Position numbers and translations under genes: made by a program. This document shows, piece by piece, positions 10,480 through 19,449 of a stretch of 64,000 nt of DNA; the first letter of the stretch is position 1, and each line of letters begins with the position of its first letter. The DNA lies in contig JADIZZ010000002.1 of assembly GCA_016704535.1 (NCBI GenBank), positions 558,001 through 622,000 on the forward strand. Reading direction: 5' to 3'. Source of the stretch: Betaproteobacteria bacterium. GTDB taxonomy: Bacteria; Pseudomonadota; Gammaproteobacteria; Burkholderiales; Burkholderiaceae_C. Under the pieces are notes generated by a model. The model was not told the DNA's origin. It made no database searches and saw only the letters and a program-made list of their open reading frames with translations.

Positions 10480-12249
10480 ATGCGCCACTTCTGCCGCTCC
10501 ATTGCCGCCGTGCTCGCCCTGCTGGCGGGCCTGGCCGGCGCCCAGCCCGCCATCGATACCCGTCCGGTGCCGCCGGCCGCGCTCGGCAGTCACCTGCCCG
10601 CCGCGCAGCGCGACGGCTGGCAGCACGGCGCCTTCATGGAGATCTTCGTGCGCGCCTGGCGCGACAGCGACGGCGACGGCATCGGTGACCTGCGCGGCCT
10701 CACGCAGAGCCTGGACTACATGCAGGCGCTGGGCATCCGCGGCATCTGGCTCATGCCGATCACGAAGAACGCCGACGGCGACCACGGCTACGCCACCACC
10801 GACTTCCGCGATGTGGCGCCTGAGTACGGCACGCTGGCCGACTTCGACGAATTCCTGGCGCAGGCGCACCGGCGCGGCATCGGCGTGCTGATGGACTACG
10901 TCATCAACCACAGCGCCGCGCAGCACCCGATGTTCACCGAGGCGCTGAAGGGCCCCGACAACCCCTTCCGCGACTGGTACGTGTGGTCGGAGACGATGCC
11001 CGCCGGCTGGGACATCTGGGGCAAGAACCCCTGGTACGCGGCGGAGGGCGAGCCGTGGAATTTCAAGGGCGAGGTGAAAGACCTGCCACCCTCGCCGCCG
11101 GGCGCGCGCAACTTCTACTTCGGCACTTTCGGGCCGCACATGCCCGACTTCAACTTCCGCAACCCGGCGGTTTTGGAGTACCACTTGTCGAGCCTGCGCT
11201 TCTGGCTCAACCGCGGGTTGGACGGCTACCGGCTCGACGCCGTGCCTCACCTGCTGGAAACCGACGCGGTGCGCTGGAACGACCAGCCGGAGAGCCGCGC
11301 ACTCACCAAGCAGCTGCAGGATCTGATCAAGTCCTACGGCCACCGCGCCGTGGTCTGCGAGGCCACCGCCGAGCCGCGGGCGTATGGCGACCCGGCGGTG
11401 TGCGGTGGCGCCTTCGCTTTCGGTTTCGTGAAGCATTACGTCAAGGCGGCGCAGGGCGACGCCGACTCGGTGCAGAAGGTGGTCGACTACTGGCACGACG
11501 CGCGGCCCACGATGGCCACCTTTCTGTCCAACCACGACATCTTTGCCGGCCGCCGCCTGTGGGACCAGCTCGGGGGCGACGAGCGCGCCTACCGGCTGGC
11601 GGCCGCCGGCTACCTGCTGCAGCCCGGCACGCCCTACATCTACTACGGCGAGGAGATCGGCCAGGCCGGTGTGCACGACCTGCCCGGCATGACCGGCGAC
11701 AAGCCGCTGCGCAGCCCGATGAGCTGGACGGCCGACCCCGCCACCGCCGGCTTCACCACCGGCACCCCATTCCGCCCGCTGGCGCCCAACCGTGCGACGC
11801 ACAACGTGGCCGCGCAGCAGACCGACGCGCGTTCGCTGCTGAACTTCTACAAGGCGATGCTGAAGCTGCGCAACGGCCTGCCATCCATCGCCCGCGGCCG
11901 CTACGAACACGGTTTTGCACAGGGCCTGGTGGCGGGCTGGCAGCGGGTTCACGACCAGGAACGCACGCTGGTGCTGATCAACTACGGCCGTGAACTGGCG
12001 CAGGCGCGGATGATCCGGCTGCCGCCGGGCGCGCGGCTGCTGTCGGCATATCCCGAGGGTGGGGCGCTGTCGACGCGAGCCGATGCCGGCGGCCAGGCGC
12101 AGCTGTGGCTGGGGCCGCAGTCGGTGCGGGTGTTGAGGGTGGAGACGGGCGCGGCGAAGTCCGACAAGGCCGGCAAGCCTCAGAAGAGCAAGGCCAGGAA
12201 GCCAAAGGCCAAGGTCACCAAGTCGGGCAGCACCAAGGCAAAGACGTAA
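10480..12249 (+). CDS. Secreted GH13 alpha-glucosidase/alpha-amylase-like enzyme with Lys-rich tail
   Basis: 589-residue GH13 glycosidase acting on alpha-glucan oligosaccharides. A signal peptide (residues 1-21, ending LAGLAGAQ) sends it to the periplasm or outside. The barrel shows GLTQSLDYMQALGIRGIWLMP and DYVINHS, and the catalytic triad D253 (GYRLDAVPH), E294 (VVCEATAEP) and D353 (FLSNHDIF). The sequence is closer to oligo-1,6-glucosidase and alpha-glucosidase types than to classical endo-amylases. The last 30 or so residues are dominated by Lys, Ser and Ala, an unusual polycationic tail. I chose ATG 10480 because the longer frame would start inside the operator. It is divergent from pulA and convergent with the MFS gene. 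Confidence 0.9.
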   Translation: MRHFCRSIAAVLALLAGLAGAQPAIDTRPVPPAALGSHLPAAQRDGWQHGAFMEIFVRAWRDSDGDGIGDLRGLTQSLDYMQALGIRGIWLMPITKNADGDHGYATTDFRDVAPEYGTLADFDEFLAQAHRRGIGVLMDYVINHSAAQHPMFTEALKGPDNPFRDWYVWSETMPAGWDIWGKNPWYAAEGEPWNFKGEVKDLPPSPPGARNFYFGTFGPHMPDFNFRNPAVLEYHLSSLRFWLNRGLDGYRLDAVPHLLETDAVRWNDQPESRALTKQLQDLIKSYGHRAVVCEATAEPRAYGDPAVCGGAFAFGFVKHYVKAAQGDADSVQKVVDYWHDARPTMATFLSNHDIFAGRRLWDQLGGDERAYRLAAAGYLLQPGTPYIYYGEEIGQAGVHDLPGMTGDKPLRSPMSWTADPATAGFTTGTPFRPLAPNRATHNVAAQQTDARSLLNFYKAMLKLRNGLPSIARGRYEHGFAQGLVAGWQRVHDQERTLVLINYGRELAQARMIRLPPGARLLSAYPEGGALSTRADAGGQAQLWLGPQSVRVLRVETGAAKSDKAGKPQKSKARKPKAKVTKSGSTKAKT

Positions 12250-12297
12250 CGCGGCGCGTAGCGAGCGAGGGGCCCGCTTTGCCGCAGCCCCCGCCCT

Positions 12298-13713
12298 TCA
12301 GCCCCCGTGGCTCAGCGCCTGCCTGCCCGCCGCGGCCGGCCGCAGCGCCAGCGCGGCCAGCAGCATCACCAGCATCACCGCCGCCACGCCCGCATAGGCC
12401 AGGCGCAGGCCCGGTGCGCCGCCGCCGGCGAAGTCGGCCACCGCGCCGATCACCGTCGCCGACATCAGCGTGCCTACGCTGGTGAAGATGTTCACCAGGC
12501 CCTGCGCCGCGCCGCGCTGCTCCAGCGGCGCTTCGTCGATGGCGATGGTGCGCAGCGCGCCGCCCACCACCACGCCCACACCCAGGCCCACAGGCATCGT
12601 CGCGGCGATGAAGCCCCAGAGCGCGAAACCCGGCCAGGCCGACGCGCCGTAACCGATGCCCAGCAGTGCAAAGCCGGCCAGGATCACGCTGCGTGCGCCC
12701 AGCCGGTTCAGCAGCCGGCCCGAAGCCACCGAGCCGAGCATCGAGCACAGCACCATCGGCAGCAGCACGAAGCCGCCCTGTGCGCGGTCCACCCCGTAGG
12801 CCTGCGTGGCGATCGAGGTCAGGAAAATCACGCTGCCCATGCCGAAGCCCGCGCCGGCGGTGAGCAGGTAGGTGACCCGCAACTGCCGGTTGCGGAACAG
12901 CACCAGCGGAATCATCGGCCGCCCCGCGCGGCGCTCGACCGCACGCTCCGCCGCTACCAGCAGCGGCAGCAGCAGCGCTGCGGCGGCCAGCAGCCATGGC
13001 CACAGCGTGGCGCCGACGACCGGGTCGGCACTGCGCGTGATGCCCAGCACCAGGCTGGCCAGCAGCGCGAAGACGAGCACGATGCCCGTCCAGTCCAGCG
13101 GCGGCAGAGCCCCGCGGCGCTGCTGCGCCGGCAGGGCGCGCAGGCCCAGCGCCATCACCACGGCGGCAATCGGCAAGTTGAGCAGGAAGATCCAGTGCCA
13201 GCTGGCCACCACCATCAGCAGGGCTGCCAGCGGCGGGCCGAGCACGAAGGCCATGCCGTAGATGGCGCCGATGAGACCCAACGCGCGCCCACGCTGCGCC
13301 GGCGGCAGCGCGTCGCCGATGACGGCGCTGGCGGTGGGGATGATGCCGCCGCCGCCCATGCCCTGGATGGCGCGGCCGACGAGCAGCGTCGCGAAGTTCG
13401 GGCTCAGCGCGATGACCAGCGAACCCAGGGCGAAGAGCGCCACACTGACCAGGTAGACCGGGCGGCGGCCATGGCGGTCGCCCAGATTGGCCATCAGCGC
13501 GGTGCTGGGCAGCGAGAACAGGATGAAGACCACCATCAGCAGGCCGGCGTCGCGGATGCTCAGGCCGAAGCTCTCGCGCAGCACCGGGATGGCGGGCGCG
13601 ATGACCGCGGTGTCCAGCGCCGCCATGAAGACGCCGGTCAGCAGCACCGGCATCAGGCGACGCGGTGCGGCGGTGGCGTCCTTCGGGGCTTCCTTGGGCG
13701 GGGCCGTTGACAT
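12298..13713 (-). CDS. MFS transporter, drug:H+ antiporter type
   Basis: 471-residue inner-membrane transporter of the major facilitator superfamily, DHA family by motif content: LDTAVIAPAIPVLRESF in the first membrane segment, the loop 2-3 motif GDRHGRRP, and the GMGGGGIIPTASAVIGD region in the fourth and fifth. Hydrophobicity suggests 12-14 helices. The substrate is unknown. The gene lies inside the maltodextrin region but transport of sugars is not implied by its motifs; exporters of this type move small hydrophobic or charged molecules. I chose ATG 13713 (MSTAPPKEAPKD); the upstream extension is Arg-rich and unlikely to be translated. It ends 48 bases from the convergent GH13 gene. Confidence 0.85.
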   Translation of the reverse strand: MSTAPPKEAPKDATAAPRRLMPVLLTGVFMAALDTAVIAPAIPVLRESFGLSIRDAGLLMVVFILFSLPSTALMANLGDRHGRRPVYLVSVALFALGSLVIALSPNFATLLVGRAIQGMGGGGIIPTASAVIGDALPPAQRGRALGLIGAIYGMAFVLGPPLAALLMVVASWHWIFLLNLPIAAVVMALGLRALPAQQRRGALPPLDWTGIVLVFALLASLVLGITRSADPVVGATLWPWLLAAAALLLPLLVAAERAVERRAGRPMIPLVLFRNRQLRVTYLLTAGAGFGMGSVIFLTSIATQAYGVDRAQGGFVLLPMVLCSMLGSVASGRLLNRLGARSVILAGFALLGIGYGASAWPGFALWGFIAATMPVGLGVGVVVGGALRTIAIDEAPLEQRGAAQGLVNIFTSVGTLMSATVIGAVADFAGGGAPGLRLAYAGVAAVMLVMLLAALALRPAAAGRQALSHGG

Positions 13714-13798
13714 CTGGGGCCTGTGGTTGACGCCTGCGGGCGCAGGCTGGCGAGGGCGCGATTCTAGGAGCGCCATCCCGCAGGACCGACGCGCCAGA

Positions 13799-15349
13799 TC
13801 AAGGCGGCGTGCCGAGCGGCGTGAACGCAGCGAACGGCCCACGGCCCGTGACGGCCGCGATGCGCGCCAGGATCGGCGCCACCCCGGCGCCCAGCATGGG
13901 CCAGTCGAAGCGCCAGCCCCAGTTGCCGCTGCTGCTGCCGGGCAGGTTCATGCGGTGGCTGCCGTCCAGCGCCAGCACATCCTGCAGCGGAAACAGCGCC
14001 AGGTTCGCCACCGAGCGGCTGGCGGCGCGGATCAGCGCCAGCGGCACGTCGCGGCCATCACCCGTGCCGCCGGGGCCGCCGGCCTGCAGGTATTCGGCGG
14101 CGAACGCGCGGTGCGCGGCCGGCGCCTGCTGCCACCAGCCCAAAGCGGTGTCGCTGTCATGCGTGCTGCTGTAGGCCAGGCAGGCCGGCACGTGGCGGTG
14201 GGGCAGGAAGTCATGCGTGGCGTCGCGGCTGAAGGCTTCCTGCACGATGCGCATGCCGGGAAAGCCGAAGTGGTCGCGCAGCGCGATCACGTCGGGCGTG
14301 ATGGTGCCCAGGTCTTCGGCCACGATGGGCAGCCGGCCCAGCGCCTGCTGGATGGCGGCGAAGAGCGCCATGCCGGGCGCCGGCTGCCAGCGGCCGTCGC
14401 GCGCCGTCGGGCTGCCGGCCGGCACTTCCCAATACCCGGCGAAGCCGCGGAAGTGGTCGATGCGCAGCACGTCGGCATGGGCCAGCGCACGGCGCAGGCG
14501 TGCGACCCACCAGCCGAAACCCTCGGCCTGCATGCGGTCCCAGCGGTAGAGCGGGTTGCCCCAGCGCTGGCCCTCCGGGCTGTAGCCGTCGGGCGGGCAA
14601 CCGGCGACCACGGTCGGTTGGTGGTCGTCGTCCAGCCAGTAGAGATCGGGGCGCGCCCAGACATCGGCGCTGTCGTGGGCGACGAAGATGGGCAAGTCCC
14701 CCATCAGGTGCACGCCGCGCTGCTGCGCGTGGCGGCGCAGAGCGGCCAACTGGCGGTCGAAGCACCATTGCACGAAGCGGTGCATGGCGATGCCTTCGGC
14801 CAGGCGCGTGCGCGCGGTCAGCAGCGCGGCAGGCTCGCGGCGTGCCAGTGGCTCGGCCCAGTCCCACCAGGGCAGGCCGCCGTGGGCGTCCTTCAGCGCG
14901 GCGAAGAGGGCCCAGTCGTCCAGCCAAGACGCCTGCGTGGCCTGCCAGGCGGCGAAGTGGGCGCGGTCGTCGGCGCCGGCGTGCGCGAAGAAGCCGGCCG
15001 CAGCCTGCGCCAGCCGCGCCCAGCGCCAGGGGATGACGACGCCGTAATCCACGCGCGTGGCGTCGAAGGATGGTGGGTCCTGCAGCGTCGCGGCGTCGAG
15101 CCAGCCACTTTCCGCCAGCGGTTGCAGCGCCACCAGCAGGCCGCTACCGGCAAAGGCCGACGGGCTCTGGTAGGGCGAGTTGCCCGGTCCGACCTGGCCC
15201 GCCGGAAGCCACTGCCACAGGCTCTGCCCGGCACCCGCCAGCCAGTCGACGAAGCGGCGGGCTTCGTCACCCAGGTCGCCGATGCCGTGCGGGCCGGGCA
15301 GCGACGTGGGGTGCAGCACCACGCCGCTGGCGCGCCTTGTCAGGTCCAT
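13799..15349 (-). CDS. malQ: 4-alpha-glucanotransferase (amylomaltase, GH77)
   Basis: 516-residue cytoplasmic enzyme that transfers maltodextrin segments between chains and releases glucose, allowing maltose and maltotriose to be used. It is the short bacterial type (about 500 residues) rather than the 690-residue enterobacterial type. Signatures: SGVVLHPTSLPGPHGIGDLG at the N terminus, GDLPIFVAHDSADVWARPDLY, nucleophile D298 (LRIDHFRGF), acid/base E345 (VAEDLG) and D398 (SSTHDSDT). I chose ATG 15349 because a longer frame (from 15427) would place the HexR-type palindrome inside the coding region. It is divergent from malK. Confidence 0.95.
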   Translation of the reverse strand: MDLTRRASGVVLHPTSLPGPHGIGDLGDEARRFVDWLAGAGQSLWQWLPAGQVGPGNSPYQSPSAFAGSGLLVALQPLAESGWLDAATLQDPPSFDATRVDYGVVIPWRWARLAQAAAGFFAHAGADDRAHFAAWQATQASWLDDWALFAALKDAHGGLPWWDWAEPLARREPAALLTARTRLAEGIAMHRFVQWCFDRQLAALRRHAQQRGVHLMGDLPIFVAHDSADVWARPDLYWLDDDHQPTVVAGCPPDGYSPEGQRWGNPLYRWDRMQAEGFGWWVARLRRALAHADVLRIDHFRGFAGYWEVPAGSPTARDGRWQPAPGMALFAAIQQALGRLPIVAEDLGTITPDVIALRDHFGFPGMRIVQEAFSRDATHDFLPHRHVPACLAYSSTHDSDTALGWWQQAPAAHRAFAAEYLQAGGPGGTGDGRDVPLALIRAASRSVANLALFPLQDVLALDGSHRMNLPGSSSGNWGWRFDWPMLGAGVAPILARIAAVTGRGPFAAFTPLGTPP

Positions 15350-15386
15350 GTCGACGGGAGCTTGGCCCAGCGTGTCGTCGCGTGCA

Positions 15387-15401
15387 TGTAGTAATGCTAC
15401 A
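15387..15401. promoter_or_regulatory. HexR-type operator, perfect copy (malQ side)
   Basis: TGTAG-TAATG-CTACA, perfect 5-bp arms, 37 bases upstream of the malQ start. Expected to control malQ through the HexR-domain regulator. Confidence 0.75.
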
Positions 15402-15497
15402 TCGGGCATTCCCGTAGCTGCTCCCAAGTGACTGATTTACAAGGGAACCGCTGTCATTTGGCAGGGTCGACGCGCATAGGCGAGGCCAGTTCAGGCC

Positions 15498-15512
15498 GGT
15501 ATATTCGCTACA
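15498..15512. promoter_or_regulatory. HexR-type operator, weak copy (malK side)
   Basis: GGTAT-ATTCG-CTACA matches 3 of 5 bases in the left arm and all of the right arm. It ends 37 bases before the malK GTG start, the same distance at which the perfect copy lies from malQ. Confidence 0.45.
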
Positions 15513-15549
15513 AAGTCGCAGGCCCGAGCCCGCGGCATGGAGACGACAC

Positions 15550-16665
15550 GTGGCCGAAGTGAAGCTGTCCGGGGTCGGCAAGGCCTACGGCGAGATCAAG
15601 ATCCTGAAGGGCATCGACCTCGAGATCCACGACGGCGAGTTCATGGTCTTCGTCGGGCCGAGTGGTTGCGGCAAGAGCACCCTGCTGCGCACCATCGCCG
15701 GGCTGGAAGAGATCACCGAAGGCACGCTCAGCATCGGCGGCCGCGTCGTCAACGACGTGCCGCCCGCCGAGCGCGGCATCAGCATGGTGTTCCAGAGCTA
15801 CGCGCTCTACCCGCACATGAACCTGTTCGACAACATGGCCTTCGGGCTGAAGCTGGCGAAGGTGCCGCCCGCCGAGATCGAGACGGCGGTGAACGCCGCG
15901 GCCAAGATCCTGCACATCGACCACCTGCTGCAGCGCAAGCCGAAAGACCTGTCGGGCGGTCAGCGCCAGCGTGTGGCCATCGGCCGCGCCATCGTGCGCA
16001 AGCCCGAGGTCTTCCTCTTCGACGAGCCACTGTCCAACCTGGACACCGCGCTGCGCGTGAAGATGCGCTACGAGTTCGCCAAGCTGCACGAGCAGTTCAA
16101 GACGACGATGGTCTACGTCACGCACGACCAGGTCGAGGCCATGACGCTGGCCGACCGCATCGTCGTGTTGCAGGCCGGTGTCATCGAGCAGGTGGGCGCG
16201 CCGATGGAGCTCTACGAGCACCCGTGCAACGTCTTCGTCGCCGGTTTCATCGGCAGCCCGGGCATGAACTTCCTCCAGGCCACGGTGGTGGAGGCGTCCG
16301 CGGTCGGCGCCAGCGTGAAGCTGGGCGGTGGCGAAGTCATCCGTTGTGCCGTCGATGCCTCGGGCGCGAAGCCCGGCGACAGCGTGCAGCTGGGCGTGCG
16401 CCCCGAGCACCTGCGCGCCGGCGTGCCCGACAACGCGCTGCAGACCCAGGTCACCTTCGTCGAGAGCCTGGGCAGCATGACCTACGCCTACTGCAGCAAC
16501 CCTGGCATCGAGGACGTGATCACCTGCGCCGTGGAGGGCGACCGGCCCATCGCCATCGGCGCCAGCCTGCCGCTGGCGGTGCCGGCGGGCAAGGCCTACC
16601 TGTTCGATGCCACGGGCCGCGCCTTCAGGCGCCTGGTCGCCGATCAGCACGCCGATGCGGCTTGA
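15550..16665 (+). CDS. malK: MalK-like ABC transporter ATPase
   Basis: 371-residue ATPase that powers the adjacent sugar importer. It shows Walker A GPSGCGKST (36-44), the Q-loop QSYALYPHM, the LSGGQ signature (134-138), Walker B FLFDEP (D158, E159) and a C-terminal TOBE/regulatory domain (about 240-371) typical of MalK/UgpC/MsiK proteins. The start is a GTG at 15550 with GGAG at 15539-15542; an out-of-frame ATG at 15537 gives only a shadow frame. It leads the malK-malE-malF-malG-GH13 operon and overlaps malE by 11 bases. Confidence 0.95.
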   Translation: MAEVKLSGVGKAYGEIKILKGIDLEIHDGEFMVFVGPSGCGKSTLLRTIAGLEEITEGTLSIGGRVVNDVPPAERGISMVFQSYALYPHMNLFDNMAFGLKLAKVPPAEIETAVNAAAKILHIDHLLQRKPKDLSGGQRQRVAIGRAIVRKPEVFLFDEPLSNLDTALRVKMRYEFAKLHEQFKTTMVYVTHDQVEAMTLADRIVVLQAGVIEQVGAPMELYEHPCNVFVAGFIGSPGMNFLQATVVEASAVGASVKLGGGEVIRCAVDASGAKPGDSVQLGVRPEHLRAGVPDNALQTQVTFVESLGSMTYAYCSNPGIEDVITCAVEGDRPIAIGASLPLAVPAGKAYLFDATGRAFRRLVADQHADAA

Positions 16666-17848
16666 CCGCCGGGCGGCGCGTGCGGCGCTGCTGGCCTTCG
16701 GTCTCGCCGGCCTGGGCCTGGCGGCGGTGGCCCAGACACCGCTGCGCCTGCTGGTGTGGATCAACGGCGACAAGGGCTACAACGGTCTGCAGAAGGTGGG
16801 CGACGAGTTCGCACGCCAGACCGGCGTGCAGGTGGTGGTGCAGCACCCCGAGGGCGCACCCGACAAGTTCACCGCCGCTGCGGCCGCCGGCAAGGGCCCC
16901 GACATCATGTGCTGGGCCCACGACCGCGTGGGCGAGTGGGCCAAGTCGGGCCTGGTGGTGCCTGTGCGGCCGCCCAGGCGCGTGCGCGACGAGATCGACG
17001 AAGGCGCGTGGAAGGCCTTCACCTACCGCGGCCAGGTCTGGGGCTACCCGCTGGCCATCGAGGCCATCGGGCTCATCTACAACAAGGCGCTGGTGCCCGC
17101 GCCGCCGGCCAGCTTCGAAGAGATCATCGAGCTCGACAAGCGCCTGAAGCCGCAGGGCAAGAGCGCGATCCTCTGGGCCTACAACAACAGCTTCTTCAGC
17201 TGGCCGCTGCTGGCTGGGCCGGGCGGTTTCATCTTCGGCCGTAATGCCGCGGGGGATCTGGACACCAAGGCCATCGGCATCAACAACGAAGGGGCGCTGA
17301 AGGGCGCGCAGATGCTCGATCGCCTGGTCAAGGATGGCCACATGCCCAAGGGTGCGCGCTACGCCGAGATGGAAGGCGCCTTCGCCAAGGGCGACGTGGC
17401 GATGATGATCAATGGCCCCTGGGCCTGGGACAACGCGCGCAAGGTCGGCATCGACTTCGGCGTGGCGCCCATCCCCGCCATTGCCGGCAAGCCGGGCAGG
17501 CCCTTCGTCGGCGTGCTGGGCTGCATGATCAGCGCGCCCAGCAAGCTGAAGGACGTGGCGCGCGAGTTCATCGAGCACCACCTGCTGACGGTGCAAAGCC
17601 TCAAGACCATAGGCGCCGACGTGCCGCTGGGCACACCCGCGAACAAGGCCTACTACCAGGAGCTGAGCGCCGACCCGCGCATCGTTGCCACGATGGCCAA
17701 TGCGCGTGCCGGCGAGCCCATTCCCAACATCCCCGAGATGGGCCGCTTCTTCCCGGCGATGGACGCGGCGCTGGAGGCCATCACCAACGGCCGGCAGAGC
17801 CCGAAGGACGCCTTGGACGGCGCCGCGGCACGGATGAAGACGAGATGA
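16655..17848 (+). CDS. malE: MalE-like maltose/maltodextrin-binding protein
   Basis: 397-residue periplasmic solute-binding protein of the extracellular solute-binding family 1, delivering maltodextrins to MalFG. A signal peptide is clear (residues 1-27, ending LAAVAQT). The mature part begins LRLLVWINGDKGYNGLQKVG, closely resembling the N terminus of enterobacterial MalE (KLVIWINGDKGYNGLAEVG), and includes GPDIMCWAHDRVGEWAKSGL and GDVAMMINGPWAW. The ATG at 16655 overlaps the 3' end of malK; its stop overlaps the malF start (ATGA). Confidence 0.95.
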   Translation: MRLDRRAARAALLAFGLAGLGLAAVAQTPLRLLVWINGDKGYNGLQKVGDEFARQTGVQVVVQHPEGAPDKFTAAAAAGKGPDIMCWAHDRVGEWAKSGLVVPVRPPRRVRDEIDEGAWKAFTYRGQVWGYPLAIEAIGLIYNKALVPAPPASFEEIIELDKRLKPQGKSAILWAYNNSFFSWPLLAGPGGFIFGRNAAGDLDTKAIGINNEGALKGAQMLDRLVKDGHMPKGARYAEMEGAFAKGDVAMMINGPWAWDNARKVGIDFGVAPIPAIAGKPGRPFVGVLGCMISAPSKLKDVAREFIEHHLLTVQSLKTIGADVPLGTPANKAYYQELSADPRIVATMANARAGEPIPNIPEMGRFFPAMDAALEAITNGRQSPKDALDGAAARMKTR

Positions 17849-19377
17849 ACGGCGTCGGTACGAAAGGGAAGGCCGAGGTACTGGGCAAGCTCATCGCCGG
17901 CCTGGCCGCGCTGGCGCTGCTGTGGTTCACCTTCAGCCTCTGGGCGGCTGGCCAGCCACTTGTGGCGGTGGGCATCCTGGCCCTGGGCGGCAGCGCGCTC
18001 TACGTCTACGGCACGGCCACCAGCGTGGCCTGGAAGTACCTGTTCCCGGGCGTGGCGGGCATGTTGGTGTTCGTGGCCTTTCCGCTGCTGTACACGGTGC
18101 AGATCGGCTTCACCAACTACTCGTCGAGCAACCTGCTGGAGTTCGAGCGTTCTCGCGCCTACCTGCTGGAGCAGACCCTGGTCGACGAGGAACATGCGCT
18201 GGCCTACACGCTGCACGCCGATGGCGGCGCGCTGCGGCTGAAGCTGCTGCCGCAGGAAGGGCGCGAGGGCGTGGCCCTGGTGACGCCGCCGCTGAACCTG
18301 GCCGCAGGCGCGCCGAAGACGCCGGTCGCCCTGCAGCCCCTGGGCGCCAGCACGCTGGCCGAGCCGCTGAATCTGCGCGAGCTGATCAAGCAACGCGACG
18401 CCCTGGCCGCGCTGCAACTTCAGCTGCCCGATGGCAAGCTCATCCGCTACGCCGGCCTGCGCGAGTTCGGGCCCATCGAGCCGCTCTGGAAGGCCAACGC
18501 CGACGGCAGCCTCACGCAGCTGGCCACCGGCGCCGTCTACGCCGCCAATCGCACGACGGGCTTCTTCGAGACCGCGGCCGGCGAACGCATGCAGCCCGGC
18601 TTCAAGGTCAACGTCGGCTTCGCGAACTACGCGCGCATGCTGCTCGACGCCGACTTCCGCGGCCCCTTCGTCGGCATCTTCATCTGGACCGTGGTGTTCG
18701 CCGGCCTCACGGTGCTGTTCAGCACGGCTTTGGGCATGACGCTGGCCGTGCTGCTGGAGTGGCAGAACCTCAAGTACCGCACGCTCTACCGCACGCTGCT
18801 CTTCCTGCCCTACGCGGTGCCGGGCTTCATCAGCATCCTGGTCTTCAAGGGGCTGTTCAACCAGAACTTCGGCGAGATCAACGGCATCCTGAACGCGCTG
18901 TTCGGCGTGCGCCCGGCCTGGTTTGCCGACCCGCTGCTGGCCAAGACGATGATCCTCATCGTCAACACCTGGCTGGGCTACCCGTACATCATGATCTTGT
19001 GCAGCGGGCTGATCAAAGCGATTCCGTCGGACCTCTACGAGGCCAGTGCGATCGCCGGCGCGAAGCCGCTGACCAACTTCTTCAAGATCACCGCGCCGCT
19101 GATCGCCAAGCCGCTGACGCCGCTGCTCATCAGCGCCTTTGCCTTCAACTTCAACAACTTCGTGCTCATCTCGTTGCTGACCGACGGCCGGCCCGATTAC
19201 CTCAACACCAAGCTGCCGGCCGGCACCACCGACATCCTGGTCAGCTACACCTACCGCATCGCCTTCACCGACAGCGGCCAGAACTTCGGCCTGGCCGCCG
19301 CCATCAGCACGCTGATCTTCGTGATGGTGGCCGTCATGGCCTTGGCGCAGCTGAAGATCACGCAGCGCGGGAAATGA
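17845..19377 (+). CDS. malF: MalF-like maltose ABC permease
   Basis: 510-residue inner-membrane permease. Like enterobacterial MalF it has an N-terminal membrane hairpin, a long periplasmic P2 loop (about residues 95-270) and a set of C-terminal helices with the EAA motif EASAIAGAKPLTNFFKITAP, which docks onto MalK. The length matches the 514 residues of E. coli MalF. It starts with ATGA overlap with malE. The junction to malG is 72 bases long and contains an 11-G run, the only non-overlapping junction downstream in this operon. Confidence 0.95.
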   Translation: MNGVGTKGKAEVLGKLIAGLAALALLWFTFSLWAAGQPLVAVGILALGGSALYVYGTATSVAWKYLFPGVAGMLVFVAFPLLYTVQIGFTNYSSSNLLEFERSRAYLLEQTLVDEEHALAYTLHADGGALRLKLLPQEGREGVALVTPPLNLAAGAPKTPVALQPLGASTLAEPLNLRELIKQRDALAALQLQLPDGKLIRYAGLREFGPIEPLWKANADGSLTQLATGAVYAANRTTGFFETAAGERMQPGFKVNVGFANYARMLLDADFRGPFVGIFIWTVVFAGLTVLFSTALGMTLAVLLEWQNLKYRTLYRTLLFLPYAVPGFISILVFKGLFNQNFGEINGILNALFGVRPAWFADPLLAKTMILIVNTWLGYPYIMILCSGLIKAIPSDLYEASAIAGAKPLTNFFKITAPLIAKPLTPLLISAFAFNFNNFVLISLLTDGRPDYLNTKLPAGTTDILVSYTYRIAFTDSGQNFGLAAAISTLIFVMVAVMALAQLKITQRGK

Positions 19378-19449
19378 AGCCTAAGCTCGCTAGGGGGGGG
19401 GGGAGCCGGACCGGACGGGAGCGGCGAACCCTCTTACGGGAGCAATGAG
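19378..19449. repeat. malF-malG spacer with an 11-G homopolymer
   Basis: The spacer holds eleven consecutive G (19393-19403) followed by further G-rich sequence. The 11-mer AAGCTCGCTAG just before it (19383-19393) also occurs at 5683-5693 after the TPM gene. Such a run is prone to slippage in replication and in sequencing. An RBS-like GGGAGC lies a few bases before the malG ATG. Confidence 0.7.

Noticed and set aside
12307..13710. Long plus-strand frame opposite the MFS gene
   Set aside because: Composition-driven Gln/Arg-rich translation; the opposite strand shows MFS motifs and membrane helices.
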